From an uncultured Tenacibaculum sp. (GTDB lineage Bacteria > Bacteroidota > Bacteroidia > Flavobacteriales > Flavobacteriaceae), in contig NZ_CANLTU010000007.1 in assembly GCF_947494125.1 (NCBI RefSeq), forward strand, positions 1-64,000: DNA of 64,000 bases, read 5' to 3'. This document shows, one piece after another, positions 55,855 through 64,000 of this stretch. The notes beneath the pieces were generated by a model. That model did not search any database. It saw only the letters and a list, made by a program, of their open reading frames with translations, and was not told where the DNA came from. Every line of letters starts with the position of its first letter. Position 1 is the first letter of the stretch. A program made the position numbers and the translations under genes.

Positions 55855-56565
55855 ATGAAAACAATTACAAACAAATTAAAATTAGCTTTAGCCGTCATTG
55901 GTTTATTAGCTATTGGTACTGCGAATGCACAAACAACTACTGGTGATATAACTCAACAAGCTAATGCTACGTTAAACTCATCAAACACAGCAGTAAAATT
56001 AGTAGATAATAAAGGTACTATTAAGTATTTACAAGCCGTAAATGGTTTAACATCATTTACTAATACAACTCCAGCTGGTGGTGTTATTACTACTTGGCAA
56101 TTAGGTGGTGTGTTAACAGACAATACTTATATTACAGCTGATGCTGCAAAAGAGTTTGCTTTAGATGGCTTACAATTAGTTACTGATGCTAGTACAGCCT
56201 CTACAAACTCAGTCGATCGTGAAGCTCATGGAGGTGCTGGTACTGGATTTACTGTATTAATTAGAGACGAAGCATCTGGAGCAGTTCAAAAAATGCAATT
56301 ATCAGACTTATTAAAAGTAGATGGAATTAGAGTAGATTATACACAAGGTGCCAATGCTGCTGCTGATGTTGATATTACTGTTACAGGATTACCTACTTTA
56401 ACAGCTCTTACAACTGCTGCTAAATTATTCGTTTACAGAAATGGTGTAAAGTTAAGATTTGGAACAGATTTTGCTGTCACTGCTGACACAGTTACTATAA
56501 CATATAGTGCAACTGACTTGCCAATGTACGCTGGTGATGTTGTAGAAATCCAATACATCAAATAA
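55855..56565 (+). CDS. Secreted protein sharing a C-terminal module
   Basis: 236 residues. Signal peptide MKTITNKLKLALAVIGLLAIGTANAQ. Ala/Thr-rich beta protein; KLVDNKGTIKYLQAVNG resembles the KGTIKTINNNN module of its neighbours. C-terminal FVYRNGVKLRFG to YAGDVVEIQYIK aligns with the end of the protein at 54853. No cysteines in the mature chain. Possibly the main subunit of an extracellular fibre. Confidence 0.72.
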   Translation: MKTITNKLKLALAVIGLLAIGTANAQTTTGDITQQANATLNSSNTAVKLVDNKGTIKYLQAVNGLTSFTNTTPAGGVITTWQLGGVLTDNTYITADAAKEFALDGLQLVTDASTASTNSVDREAHGGAGTGFTVLIRDEASGAVQKMQLSDLLKVDGIRVDYTQGANAAADVDITVTGLPTLTALTTAAKLFVYRNGVKLRFGTDFAVTADTVTITYSATDLPMYAGDVVEIQYIK

Positions 56566-56574
56566 CAACTTTTA

Positions 56575-57378
56575 ATGGTTAATAATAGTTTTCTAAAATT
56601 GACACTGACTTTAGCATTGATTTTTTTTTCTTTAAAAATCAATGCTCAAGAAGTTAGTGTAATTGACAAAAAAGGAACTATAAAAACCATAAATAACAAT
56701 AATGTTTTTACCTCTGCTACCAATCCAAATACACCTACAGTTGTAGCTTTAGAAAATGACATTTGGATTGACACTAGTACCAATCCAAATTCAATAAATA
56801 TATGGAATGGTACTGCTTGGGTAGACATAGCTCATACTGGCACTACTGGTTCTCTTTTTTTTGCAGGAACTGATAGTAAACCCACTCAAAATAACAGCAA
56901 TTTATTTTGGGACAATACCAATAACAGGTTAGGCATAGGTAATAATATACCTAGTGAGAGTTTGCATATTACCAATAACATGCAATTAGGGGCTATGTTT
57001 AAAGATAAAGATGGAGACGAAGGGACATCGGGACAAATTTTATCTTCTACAGGTACAGCAACAGATTGGATAGACATAAACTTAGCTAGCGTAGTTAATA
57101 AAACTACTAATTACACCTTAGTTGCTACAGATAATGGAAAAATAATAACATTTAATAGCGCAACAGACATTACACTTACTGTTCCGACTGGTTTACCTAT
57201 TGGTTACAATATAAGTATATACCAAACAGGAAACGGAAGAGTTACAATTAATGGAGCTGCTGGAGTTACTGTTTTAAATAGACTTTCTAGATTTATAACA
57301 GCAGGCAAAGATGCTGGAGCTGGATTAGTAGCAACTAGCACTAATAACTTCCATTTAACTGGAGATTTAAGGAGATAA
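56575..57378 (+). CDS. Secreted protein with NNNNVxTSAT module
   Basis: 267 residues. Signal peptide ending NAQ. Residues 25-85 carry DKKGTIKTINNNNVFTSAT then NDIWIDTSTNPNSINIWNGT, closely repeated in the protein at 58327. The middle has NRLGIGNNIPSESLHI, the fibre-type repeat, and the C-terminus VTVLNRLSRFITAGKD with a beta-helix flavour. 9 bp after its upstream neighbour. Confidence 0.72.
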   Translation: MVNNSFLKLTLTLALIFFSLKINAQEVSVIDKKGTIKTINNNNVFTSATNPNTPTVVALENDIWIDTSTNPNSINIWNGTAWVDIAHTGTTGSLFFAGTDSKPTQNNSNLFWDNTNNRLGIGNNIPSESLHITNNMQLGAMFKDKDGDEGTSGQILSSTGTATDWIDINLASVVNKTTNYTLVATDNGKIITFNSATDITLTVPTGLPIGYNISIYQTGNGRVTINGAAGVTVLNRLSRFITAGKDAGAGLVATSTNNFHLTGDLRR

Positions 57379-57388
57379 ACAAGGTATT

Positions 57389-58294
57389 ATGATGAAACAA
57401 AAAATTATTTTATTATTTTTTTGTTGTATTAATTCTTTCACTTTTAGTCAAATAGTTAAATACAATAATTTCCCCACGATGAAGCCTCATCATATTCTTG
57501 ATGAAAATTTAGGAAATATTAGTTTTGCTTTTTCAATGCGAGTTATTGAAAGCGATTACAATGGTCCTTTAATCAGATTAAGAAGAGCTGGTGATAATGC
57601 TGAACAAGATTTCAGTTGGGGAGATGATGATATTGTAGATATCAATGCCATAAACACATGGAGAGCAGGTAATAATGTTTTTATTCATACATGGTATGAT
57701 CAAAGCGGATTAGGAAGAGATGCAATTCAAACAACCAGAAATAGACAACCTCGGTTTTATCCAGACACAAACAATCCTTATTTTCAAGGAGATGGTTCAA
57801 ATGATCATTTAATTGTTAATACTCCAAATGGAATACAAGATGTAACTAATTCTGGAGATGAAGGAACAGTAATAACAATTGCTAGAGCAACTAATAAGAG
57901 TCAACATTCTTTTGGTGTTTTAACAGGTGCTAATAGGTGGTCAACTCATATTAACTGGAATAATAGAAACTTATATTTTGACCCAGGTATTTGCTGCAAT
58001 CCGACACGTTCTTTTAATAATAACGCAAATACAAATGTCTGGGAAATATATACCTTTATGAAAACTAACACAAACACTATTGCGCGTTCTGGGGGAACAC
58101 AACGTTTTAATGGAGTGTACAATAATGGTAGATGTACTAGAACTGAAGATTTTGCTATAGGATGGGCAAATGGCAATCAGTCAGGAAATCATGCAACAAC
58201 AAGTTTTACAGAACTTATAATGTATAATACTGATATTACAACCGCTCAAATACAAGAAATTGAGCAAAATGCAATCACATTTTGGGGTATTTAA
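57389..58294 (+). CDS. Secreted concanavalin/LamG-like protein, arabinofuranosidase-domain type
   Basis: 301 residues. Signal peptide MMKQKIILLFFCCINSFTFS. Contains SFAFSMRVIESDYNGPLIRL, TWYDQSGLGRDAIQTT, GDGSNDHLIV and a closing SFTELIMYNTDIT: this set matches the arabinofuranosidase-catalytic-like concanavalin fold found in many Bacteroidetes exported proteins. Whether it is an enzyme or a sugar-binding domain cannot be decided. Its place inside the fibre-like run suggests a receptor-binding tip. Confidence 0.75.
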   Translation: MMKQKIILLFFCCINSFTFSQIVKYNNFPTMKPHHILDENLGNISFAFSMRVIESDYNGPLIRLRRAGDNAEQDFSWGDDDIVDINAINTWRAGNNVFIHTWYDQSGLGRDAIQTTRNRQPRFYPDTNNPYFQGDGSNDHLIVNTPNGIQDVTNSGDEGTVITIARATNKSQHSFGVLTGANRWSTHINWNNRNLYFDPGICCNPTRSFNNNANTNVWEIYTFMKTNTNTIARSGGTQRFNGVYNNGRCTRTEDFAIGWANGNQSGNHATTSFTELIMYNTDITTAQIQEIEQNAITFWGI

Positions 58295-58326
58295 TCATTA
58301 AAAAACAATATTATTAAAACAATTTT

Positions 58327-59742
58327 ATGATAAACTATAGTAACATAATAAAATTTATAGTTACATCTTTATTAATATTATTTTCTTTTTCTACATATTC
58401 TCAGGAAATTAATGTTGTTGATAATAAAGGAACTGTGAACACTGTGAACAATAATAATGTTTATACGTCAGCAACAGATCCTAACACACCTACTCCTATA
58501 GCTTTAGAAAACGATATTTGGTTTGACACAAGTACAACACCAAATACCATTAAAGTATGGGATGGAACAACTTGGTTATCCTTAGCAAATAATTTTTGGT
58601 CTTTAACTGGTAATGCGGGAACAAACCCTACGACTAACTATCTAGGAACTAGTGACGGACAAGATTTAGTACTTAGAACAAACAATGTAGAGGCTATGAG
58701 AATAAATCAATCAAATCAATATGTTGGTATAGGAATATCTGGAGCAACAAGCCCTCTTCATATAAGCAAAGATCTTGCTGATGGTATTGGAATTATTCGT
58801 GTTCAAGGGACAGAACCCGATATTAATTTCAATGATACAGATGGAGGCTTTAACACGTTTACTTTTGAAAACGCTGGGGTAGCAAAATTTGCATTTGGTA
58901 GAAGAAACACGGACGCTTTTTACATAACAAGAAATGACGGTACTTGGCATGATGAAACCTTTAATATTCTAAACACCAACGGTCATATTGGATTAAACAC
59001 CGATGCTCCAAGCGAGCGATTGGATGTAAACGGTAAACTTAGAGTTAGAGATATAGCTACAACAACAGCAGACAATGATATTTTAACTACAACAGCTACT
59101 GGAGTTATAGAAAAGAAATCTTCCTCTAAATTTGAAAACACATGGTTAGGTAAAGATGATAATCTTACAGCTGACAAAGATGATAGTGAAATTTACAAGA
59201 ATGGTAAAGTTGGAATAGGTGATTTTTCAGCTTCAACAATTGATGCTCAATTACATACCAAAAGTACAGACGTGCCTTTTAAAATTGAGCCAAACACCAC
59301 TACTCCTACCGGCACAAGTGGTGGACAAATGTATGTAGACAGTACAGATGGAATTTTATACATATATGACAATACAAGGACTAAATGGCTAAGTGTTCAT
59401 CGTACTATGGTAGGTTGGGGTAGAAATAGCAATAATACTACAAATGAATATTTGAGGCAGTTTAACGGGGCTCAATCTAATAATAATGGCTGGCGCATGA
59501 TTAGGAATGGTACAATTACGGCAATTAGTGCTCAGACTAACATTAATCAAACTTGGACTATAGAAATACGTAAAAATGATGTTACAACTGTTATAACGTC
59601 TTTAACAATGACTAGTGTACAAGGAAATCATAATAACACAATAAATGTAAATGTTAATGAAGGAGATTTTATTCAAGCTTATTGCAATGGCAATAGTATT
59701 GATTTCCCTCAAGTATTAATTGAAATTGCCTGGAGAAAATAA
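58327..59742 (+). CDS. Secreted fibre-like protein, last of five-gene run
   Basis: 471 residues. Signal peptide ending YSQ. The N-terminal module DNKGTVNTVNNNNVYTSAT is homologous to 56575; the middle has QYVGIGISGATSPLHISKD and HIGLNTDAPSERLDVNGKLR fibre-type repeats; the last about 115 residues (from MVGWGRNSNNTTNEY) form a separate beta-rich domain. No type IX sorting signal is seen in this run, so export beyond the periplasm would need another route or a partner. Confidence 0.75.
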   Translation: MINYSNIIKFIVTSLLILFSFSTYSQEINVVDNKGTVNTVNNNNVYTSATDPNTPTPIALENDIWFDTSTTPNTIKVWDGTTWLSLANNFWSLTGNAGTNPTTNYLGTSDGQDLVLRTNNVEAMRINQSNQYVGIGISGATSPLHISKDLADGIGIIRVQGTEPDINFNDTDGGFNTFTFENAGVAKFAFGRRNTDAFYITRNDGTWHDETFNILNTNGHIGLNTDAPSERLDVNGKLRVRDIATTTADNDILTTTATGVIEKKSSSKFENTWLGKDDNLTADKDDSEIYKNGKVGIGDFSASTIDAQLHTKSTDVPFKIEPNTTTPTGTSGGQMYVDSTDGILYIYDNTRTKWLSVHRTMVGWGRNSNNTTNEYLRQFNGAQSNNNGWRMIRNGTITAISAQTNINQTWTIEIRKNDVTTVITSLTMTSVQGNHNNTINVNVNEGDFIQAYCNGNSIDFPQVLIEIAWRK

Positions 59743-60269
59743 CCCAAGTAGATACAAAACATAACTATCTAATAATCTACTAGTTAAATCAAAAATAAAT
59801 AAACAAAAGTTGAAAAGTTTAAAAAATATGTATTACTTTTGCAGCTTTAAAATTAAAAATTAATCCTCTTTAAAATTATAACAATTAAATGATCATAAAC
59901 CTACTACTACTTCAATAATAGTTAACCTAACTATTAAACATTTTTGTCTTAGAGTATATAAAAAGACTATAATAATATGCGGGTATTATCATAATTATTT
60001 TATATGCTTTGTTAACTTATAATTCAGTTATAATTAATTGAAATGCAATTTAACGTACGTTGAATAACGATAATAAAGCCTTACCCTAAAGACAAATCCA
60101 CTAACCAGAAGAAATATACACTTCAACTAAGTTTTAAATCAAAATTTATTGATTTATAGCACCTTTGAAGCGTAGATGTAGGGAATTATACAACATAGTG
60201 TAATGAAGACAGTTACAAACCGACAACCAAGCAGTTTTTAACTAAATGAAAGTTTAATACAGTGGTATT
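59743..60269. other. Noncoding spacer with promoter region of the tandem paralogues
   Basis: No gene. AACGTACGTTGAA near 60052 echoes the palindrome at 61466. TTGATTTATAGCACCTTTGAAG (broken: TTGATTTATAGC then ACCTTTGAAG, about 60150-60172) is repeated before the second paralogue at about 61580-61602 and probably marks the promoter. CGACAACC (about 60221) and the matching CGACAACC (about 61624) precede both genes. Confidence 0.5.
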
Positions 60270-61424
60270 ATGAAAACAATAACTAAAATAACTATATTAT
60301 TATTTACTTATTCTGTAGGTGCTCAAACTGCATTTCACAATTATGGTAATATAAAAATGCATACTAATGCTAGTATTGGATTTCACACAGATTTAACAAA
60401 TGATGGTACTCTTGACAATAGCAATGAAGGTTTAGCTGGTTTTTATAGCAATAATGAAACAAGAATAGTATCAGGAAACAATAAAGCTACTTTTTACAAT
60501 GTAGAAATAGATGCTGCTAATAATTTAGAGCTTAGAAATTCTTTAGGTATTACAAATGAATTAAGTTTTATAAATGGAAAAGTTATAACGCCAAGATCAA
60601 ATTCAGACATTTCTTTAGATTTTATACTACATGATTTTTATGCTGGTGAAGATGATAATAGACATGTTGATGGCTATACTACTGTTTTAGGTTCTGAGGA
60701 ATTTACATTCCCTATTGGAGATGATAACAGATTAAGACCAATGATTTTACCAACTCAAAATCAAAACGCAACTTTTAAGGGAGCATATTTTAACGAAGAT
60801 CCGAATTCACCTAATACTTTTGCTCAATCTTTTTTAACGAATCAAAAACAAGTTTTTATTGAAAACATTAGCCAACTTGAATTTTGGGATTTAAAAGGAG
60901 CTAATAAAACAACGATAACATTAACTTGGGATAATCAGAGTGATATTGCAGCAATAACAAATACTATTGAGCAATTAAAAGTAGTTGGATGGAGTAAAAC
61001 TGAGAACAAATGGATTGACTTAGGTAACAGTAATGTTTCTGGTGATTTAATAAAAGGAGAAGTTACCTCAAATGAGTTTATACCAAATGACTATGAAATA
61101 ATCACAATTGGTTCTGGAATTGCAGACGGTAGTTTAAATGATGTAAACATCATATTTTCACCTAACGGGGATAGTACAAATGAAACTTTAGTTTTTGAAG
61201 GAATAGAACAATACAATAAAAGTTTATTAGAAGTATATAATAGATGGGGAAACCTTGTATATAAAACAACTAATTATAAAAATGATTGGAATGGAAAATC
61301 TAATGGAAGAGCTACCATAAAGGAGAATGATGACTTACCAGTTGGAACTTACTTCTACACGTTAAAATTTGGTCAAGACAACTTAAATAAAAAGCAAAAA
61401 GGTTGGGTTTATATTCAAAGATAA
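60270..61424 (+). CDS. T9SS type B (gliding-motility C-terminal) sorted surface protein A
   Basis: 384 residues. Signal peptide MKTITKITILLFTYSVGAQ. The middle part begins AFHNYGNIKMHTNASIGFHT and includes a conserved EFTFPIGDDNRLRPM block. The last about 90 residues are the type B sorting domain: VNIIFSPNGDSTNETLVF, LEVYNRWGNLVYKTTNYKND and VGTYFYTLKF ending GWVYIQR. Such domains direct passage through the type IX system to the surface. It is a tandem duplicate of the next gene. Confidence 0.9.
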   Translation: MKTITKITILLFTYSVGAQTAFHNYGNIKMHTNASIGFHTDLTNDGTLDNSNEGLAGFYSNNETRIVSGNNKATFYNVEIDAANNLELRNSLGITNELSFINGKVITPRSNSDISLDFILHDFYAGEDDNRHVDGYTTVLGSEEFTFPIGDDNRLRPMILPTQNQNATFKGAYFNEDPNSPNTFAQSFLTNQKQVFIENISQLEFWDLKGANKTTITLTWDNQSDIAAITNTIEQLKVVGWSKTENKWIDLGNSNVSGDLIKGEVTSNEFIPNDYEIITIGSGIADGSLNDVNIIFSPNGDSTNETLVFEGIEQYNKSLLEVYNRWGNLVYKTTNYKNDWNGKSNGRATIKENDDLPVGTYFYTLKFGQDNLNKKQKGWVYIQR

Positions 61425-61465
61425 AACAACCACAACTTAATTTTAAAATAATTAAAACTTATACG

Positions 61466-61495
61466 AATACCATTTAACGTACGTTAAATGGTATT
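61466..61495. terminator. Perfect 30-bp palindrome between the paralogues
   Basis: AATACCATTTAACGT followed immediately by its exact complement, then a T-run. The best reading is a terminator of gene A; the ACGTACGT centre also appears before gene A near 60052, so a regulator site is possible. Confidence 0.7.
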
Positions 61496-61642
61496 TTTTT
61501 TACTATCATTATTATGAGTAAATCCGCTAATCTTTAGAAAAACACTGTTCAACTAAAACTCCCAGTAATACTTATTGATTTAAAGCACCTTTGAAGTGTA
61601 AATACAACGAAACATTTACAAAGCGACAACCATTTTAAATCA

Positions 61643-62803
61643 ATGATTATGAAAACAATAACTAAAATAGCCGTATTATTATTTACATACTCTATAAGTG
61701 CTCAAACTGCATTTCACAATTATGGAAATATAAAAATGCATGCAAATGCTAGCATTGGATTTCATACAGATTTAACGAATGATGGCACACTAGATAATGA
61801 CAATGAGGGGTTAGCTGGATTTTATAGTGATAGTGAGACTAGAACTATAACAGGAAACAATAAAGCTACTTTTTACAATGTAGAAATAGACGCTACTAAT
61901 AATGTAGAATTAAAAAATTCTTTAGGTGTAACTAATGAATTAAGCTTTATAAATGGTAAAGTTTTAACTCCAAAATCAAATTCAGACATTTCTTTAGATT
62001 TTATGCAACATGATTTTTATGCTGGTGAAGACGACAACAGACATGTAGATGGATATACTTCAGTTACTGGAACTAATGAATTTACATTTCCAATAGGTGA
62101 TGACAACAGATTAAGACCAATGAAGTTACCTACTCAAAATCAAAACACAACTTTTAAAGGAGCATATTTTAACGAGGACCCAAATTCTCCAAATACTTTT
62201 GCTCAATCATTTTTAACAAATCAGAAACAAGTTTTTATTGAAAACATTAGTCAACTGGAATTTTGGAATTTAAAAGGAACTAATAAAACTACTGTTACTT
62301 TAACTTGGGATAATCAAAGTGATATTTCAGCTATAACAAGTAACATTAAACAATTAAAAGTAGTAGGATGGAGTAATGCACAAAACAAATGGATAGATCT
62401 TGGAAACAGTAATGCTTCAGGAGATTTAACCACAGGACAAGTAACTTCGAATGAATTTGTACCTAACGATTATGAAATAATTACAATTGGGTCTGGTGTT
62501 GTAGATGGTAAATTAGATGATGTAAACATCATATTTACACCTAATGGAGATAGCACAAATGAAACTTTAGTTTTTGAAGGCTTAGAGCAATACAATAAAA
62601 ATGAGTTAGAAGTTTATAACAGATGGGGAAATCTTGTATACAAAACAAGTAATTACAAAAATGACTGGAACGGAAAGTCTACAGGAAAATCTACAATAAA
62701 CGCTACAGATGACTTGCCAGTTGGAACTTATTTTTACACTTTAAAACTTGGTAAAACTGAATTAAGTAAAACTCAAAAAGGTTGGGTATACATTCAAAGA
62801 TAA
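61643..62803 (+). CDS. T9SS type B sorted surface protein B
   Basis: 386 residues from ATG 61643, or 384 from the in-frame ATG at 61649, which matches gene A's start exactly. Same signal peptide, PIGDDNRLRPM block and type B C-terminal domain; identity with A is high along the whole length, with differences concentrated at scattered surface-like positions (e.g. NSEG/NDNEG, KTEN/NAQN). Recent tandem duplication followed by divergence. Confidence 0.9.
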   Translation: MIMKTITKIAVLLFTYSISAQTAFHNYGNIKMHANASIGFHTDLTNDGTLDNDNEGLAGFYSDSETRTITGNNKATFYNVEIDATNNVELKNSLGVTNELSFINGKVLTPKSNSDISLDFMQHDFYAGEDDNRHVDGYTSVTGTNEFTFPIGDDNRLRPMKLPTQNQNTTFKGAYFNEDPNSPNTFAQSFLTNQKQVFIENISQLEFWNLKGTNKTTVTLTWDNQSDISAITSNIKQLKVVGWSNAQNKWIDLGNSNASGDLTTGQVTSNEFVPNDYEIITIGSGVVDGKLDDVNIIFTPNGDSTNETLVFEGLEQYNKNELEVYNRWGNLVYKTSNYKNDWNGKSTGKSTINATDDLPVGTYFYTLKLGKTELSKTQKGWVYIQR

Positions 62804-63162
62804 TAGCAACATACAACTTCTACGAGACAATTCTCCTAGGAGTTGTTATATTATATCCATAATCAAAAGCCAAACAAATCAATACCAAATTGGTTAATTA
62901 CAAAACCAATACTAGTAAAATGATGTATGCTATGGCTATGAAGCACTTGATAGAATATAATTAACAGTGAATTTACCAGTACTTAAATTATTTTTACCAA
63001 ACCTACAAACAACTAATAATCAAACAGATAAAACCTATTTAATTTATTTAAAAGTTATCAAAATCATAAACTCAAATATTTTGGCACGCTCTTTGAAAAT
63101 TATACATCAAACGCGGAAGCCGAAAAGCGCATAGAGTAAGCATAACCCTAAAATTAGCAATT
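62804..63162. other. Noncoding spacer
   Basis: An ACAATTCTCC/GGAGTTGT hairpin lies at about 62829-62848 just after protein B and may end its transcript. GGCACGCTCTTTGAAAATT near 63082 resembles a promoter region, with TTTG, for the next gene. No ORF. Confidence 0.45.
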
Positions 63163-63894
63163 ATGAGAACAGGGATACTTTTTTTATTAGCAATCATGTC
63201 ATTAGCAACAGTAAACGCTAATAACACAGACAAATCAACTAGCAAAATTGGGGTTACATATCGTTACAATGATGCTGTTACCTTTGTAGAAAGAGGGGTA
63301 CAATTTCATGTATTTTTAAATGGTGATTTTGATTTTAATACACATTACAAAAACACTAGATATGTAGATTATTATGGTAAACGTAAGAGAGTAAATCGAG
63401 GTGTTAGAATTGAACGTGATTTTAAAGGACGTGTAAGACGTGTTGGAAATTCTTTTATTAATTACGATAGTAGAGGTAATGTAAAACGAATAGGTAGTGT
63501 TTACATCGGTTACCGTTTTGGTCAGTTAACTAAAGTTGGAAATTTAAGAGTTGAATATGATCGTTGGGGAACTCCAAGGTTTTATGGAGATGTAAAATAT
63601 AACGATTACTGTGGAGATGATGTTTATTACAATGATAACAATATAGATATTGACATTAACATTGGTAATATATTTGATTATGATGATGTTTATTTTTACA
63701 AAAGAAACTTTAGAAGAAATTACCGTAAGTATAAAGAAGATAATAACTTCTATTACTATAGAGCAAACCCAAATGCTAAAATTGGTAAACGAGGTAAAAT
63801 ATTAAAAAGACGTAAGCAAAGAAAACACAACAATAAATATTTCAAAAGAGCAACTCCTGAACAAAAAGGAAAGTCTAGAAGAAATAATAGATAA
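63163..63894 (+). CDS. Exported basic hypothetical protein
   Basis: 243 residues. Signal peptide MRTGILFLLAIMSLATVNAN. The middle has repeating strands rich in Arg, Gly and Tyr (GVRIERDFKGRVRRVGNSFI, GNVKRIGSVYIGYRFG), like a short antiparallel repeat; an acidic DIDINIGNIFDYDD block; then a very basic tail (KRGKILKRRKQRKHNN). Similar proteins occur widely in Flavobacteriia without known function. Confidence 0.8.
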   Translation: MRTGILFLLAIMSLATVNANNTDKSTSKIGVTYRYNDAVTFVERGVQFHVFLNGDFDFNTHYKNTRYVDYYGKRKRVNRGVRIERDFKGRVRRVGNSFINYDSRGNVKRIGSVYIGYRFGQLTKVGNLRVEYDRWGTPRFYGDVKYNDYCGDDVYYNDNNIDIDINIGNIFDYDDVYFYKRNFRRNYRKYKEDNNFYYYRANPNAKIGKRGKILKRRKQRKHNNKYFKRATPEQKGKSRRNNR

Positions 63895-63896
63895 CA

Positions 63897-63930
63897 AAAA
63901 AAGCCTCATCAAAATGATGAGGCTTTTTAT
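63897..63930. terminator. Bidirectional terminator
   Basis: AAAAAGCCTCATC and its complement around an AAA loop, with A and T runs; between two convergent genes. Confidence 0.9.
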
Positions 63931-63949
63931 TTATTATTTACAATAATGA

Positions 63950-64000
63950 TTACTTAGCTACATTTACAGCTCTAGTTTCACGTATTACTGTTACTTTAAC
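63950..64000 (-). CDS. 3' end of a minus-strand gene cut by the window edge
   Basis: The last 16 codons read VKVTVIRETRAVNVAK followed by TAA. Convergent with the previous gene behind a shared terminator. Too short to name. Confidence 0.55.
   Translation of the reverse strand, partial: VKVTVIRETRAVNVAK

Noticed and set aside
62829..62848. ACAATTCTCC/GGAGTTGT as a strong terminator
   Set aside because: The stem has a mismatch and only a weak T-run; mentioned in the spacer entry only.

Overview
The window reads as a chromosomal segment of a marine Flavobacteriaceae bacterium, most like Tenacibaculum or a close relative. The evidence is the strong AT bias, TAnnTTTG-type -7 promoter boxes, bacillithiol synthesis (BshB1), a monomeric NADP isocitrate dehydrogenase, a HemC-HemD fusion, and tandem secreted proteins with the type B (gliding-motility-associated) C-terminal sorting domain of the type IX secretion system. 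Genus placement is inference. No rRNA, CRISPR array, IS transposase or recombinase gene is visible.

Layout. 1-6 kb: tRNA-Gly, rhomboid protease, lipid-A-type acyltransferase, tRNA-His, bshB1, MATE exporter, a DUF2520 protein, a KdsC-type phosphatase and a DUF2147 protein. 6.9-16.8 kb: the accessory region and the main result. About 24 copies of a short core (consensus CTACAGTTTTATTTTG, all in the same orientation) cut the DNA into about 23 small cassettes. Most cassettes carry one short gene, on either strand. Several stop codons touch or lie inside the core. The cargo includes three double-glycine-leader (bacteriocin-type) precursors, many 50-80 residue one- or two-helix membrane proteins, two paralogous secreted tail-fibre-like proteins, an S33-type hydrolase, three gene-less cassettes with conserved hairpins, and decayed cassettes. 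Four larger minus-strand cassettes are each bracketed by an inverted element containing TTGACATAA. The architecture resembles an integron cassette array or the recombinase-associated acquired interbacterial defence clusters of Bacteroidales, but the sites do not match canonical attC.

17-19.5 kb: an Ig-like membrane protein, a candidate small RNA and a zinc-metalloprotease lipoprotein. 19.7-24.9 kb: tRNA-Arg, tRNA-Pro and tRNA-Ser, a 7TM-HD phosphodiesterase, thiolase, an NlpC/P60 peptidase and a TlpA-like protein. 24.9-35.1 kb: a heme locus. hemA-hemCD-hemB-hemL-hemE run leftward; an AraC regulator, a tRNA/rRNA methyltransferase, hemH and hemJ run rightward. A 7-1-7 Fur-like palindrome lies in the divergent gap. 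Only coproporphyrinogen oxidase is missing from the C5 route to heme. 35-54.7 kb: housekeeping genes (glutaminase, recR, pepD, ggt, RluA, trmD, two GT39-type glycosyltransferases, PAP2, rplS, icd, murQ, an ATP-grasp enzyme), with a fourth double-glycine peptide and a second copy of the candidate small RNA near 37 kb.

54.8-62.8 kb: a five-gene run of secreted proteins sharing modules, then two tandem type IX-sorted paralogues separated by a perfect 30-bp palindrome. The window ends with a basic secreted protein and the 3' end of a minus-strand gene.
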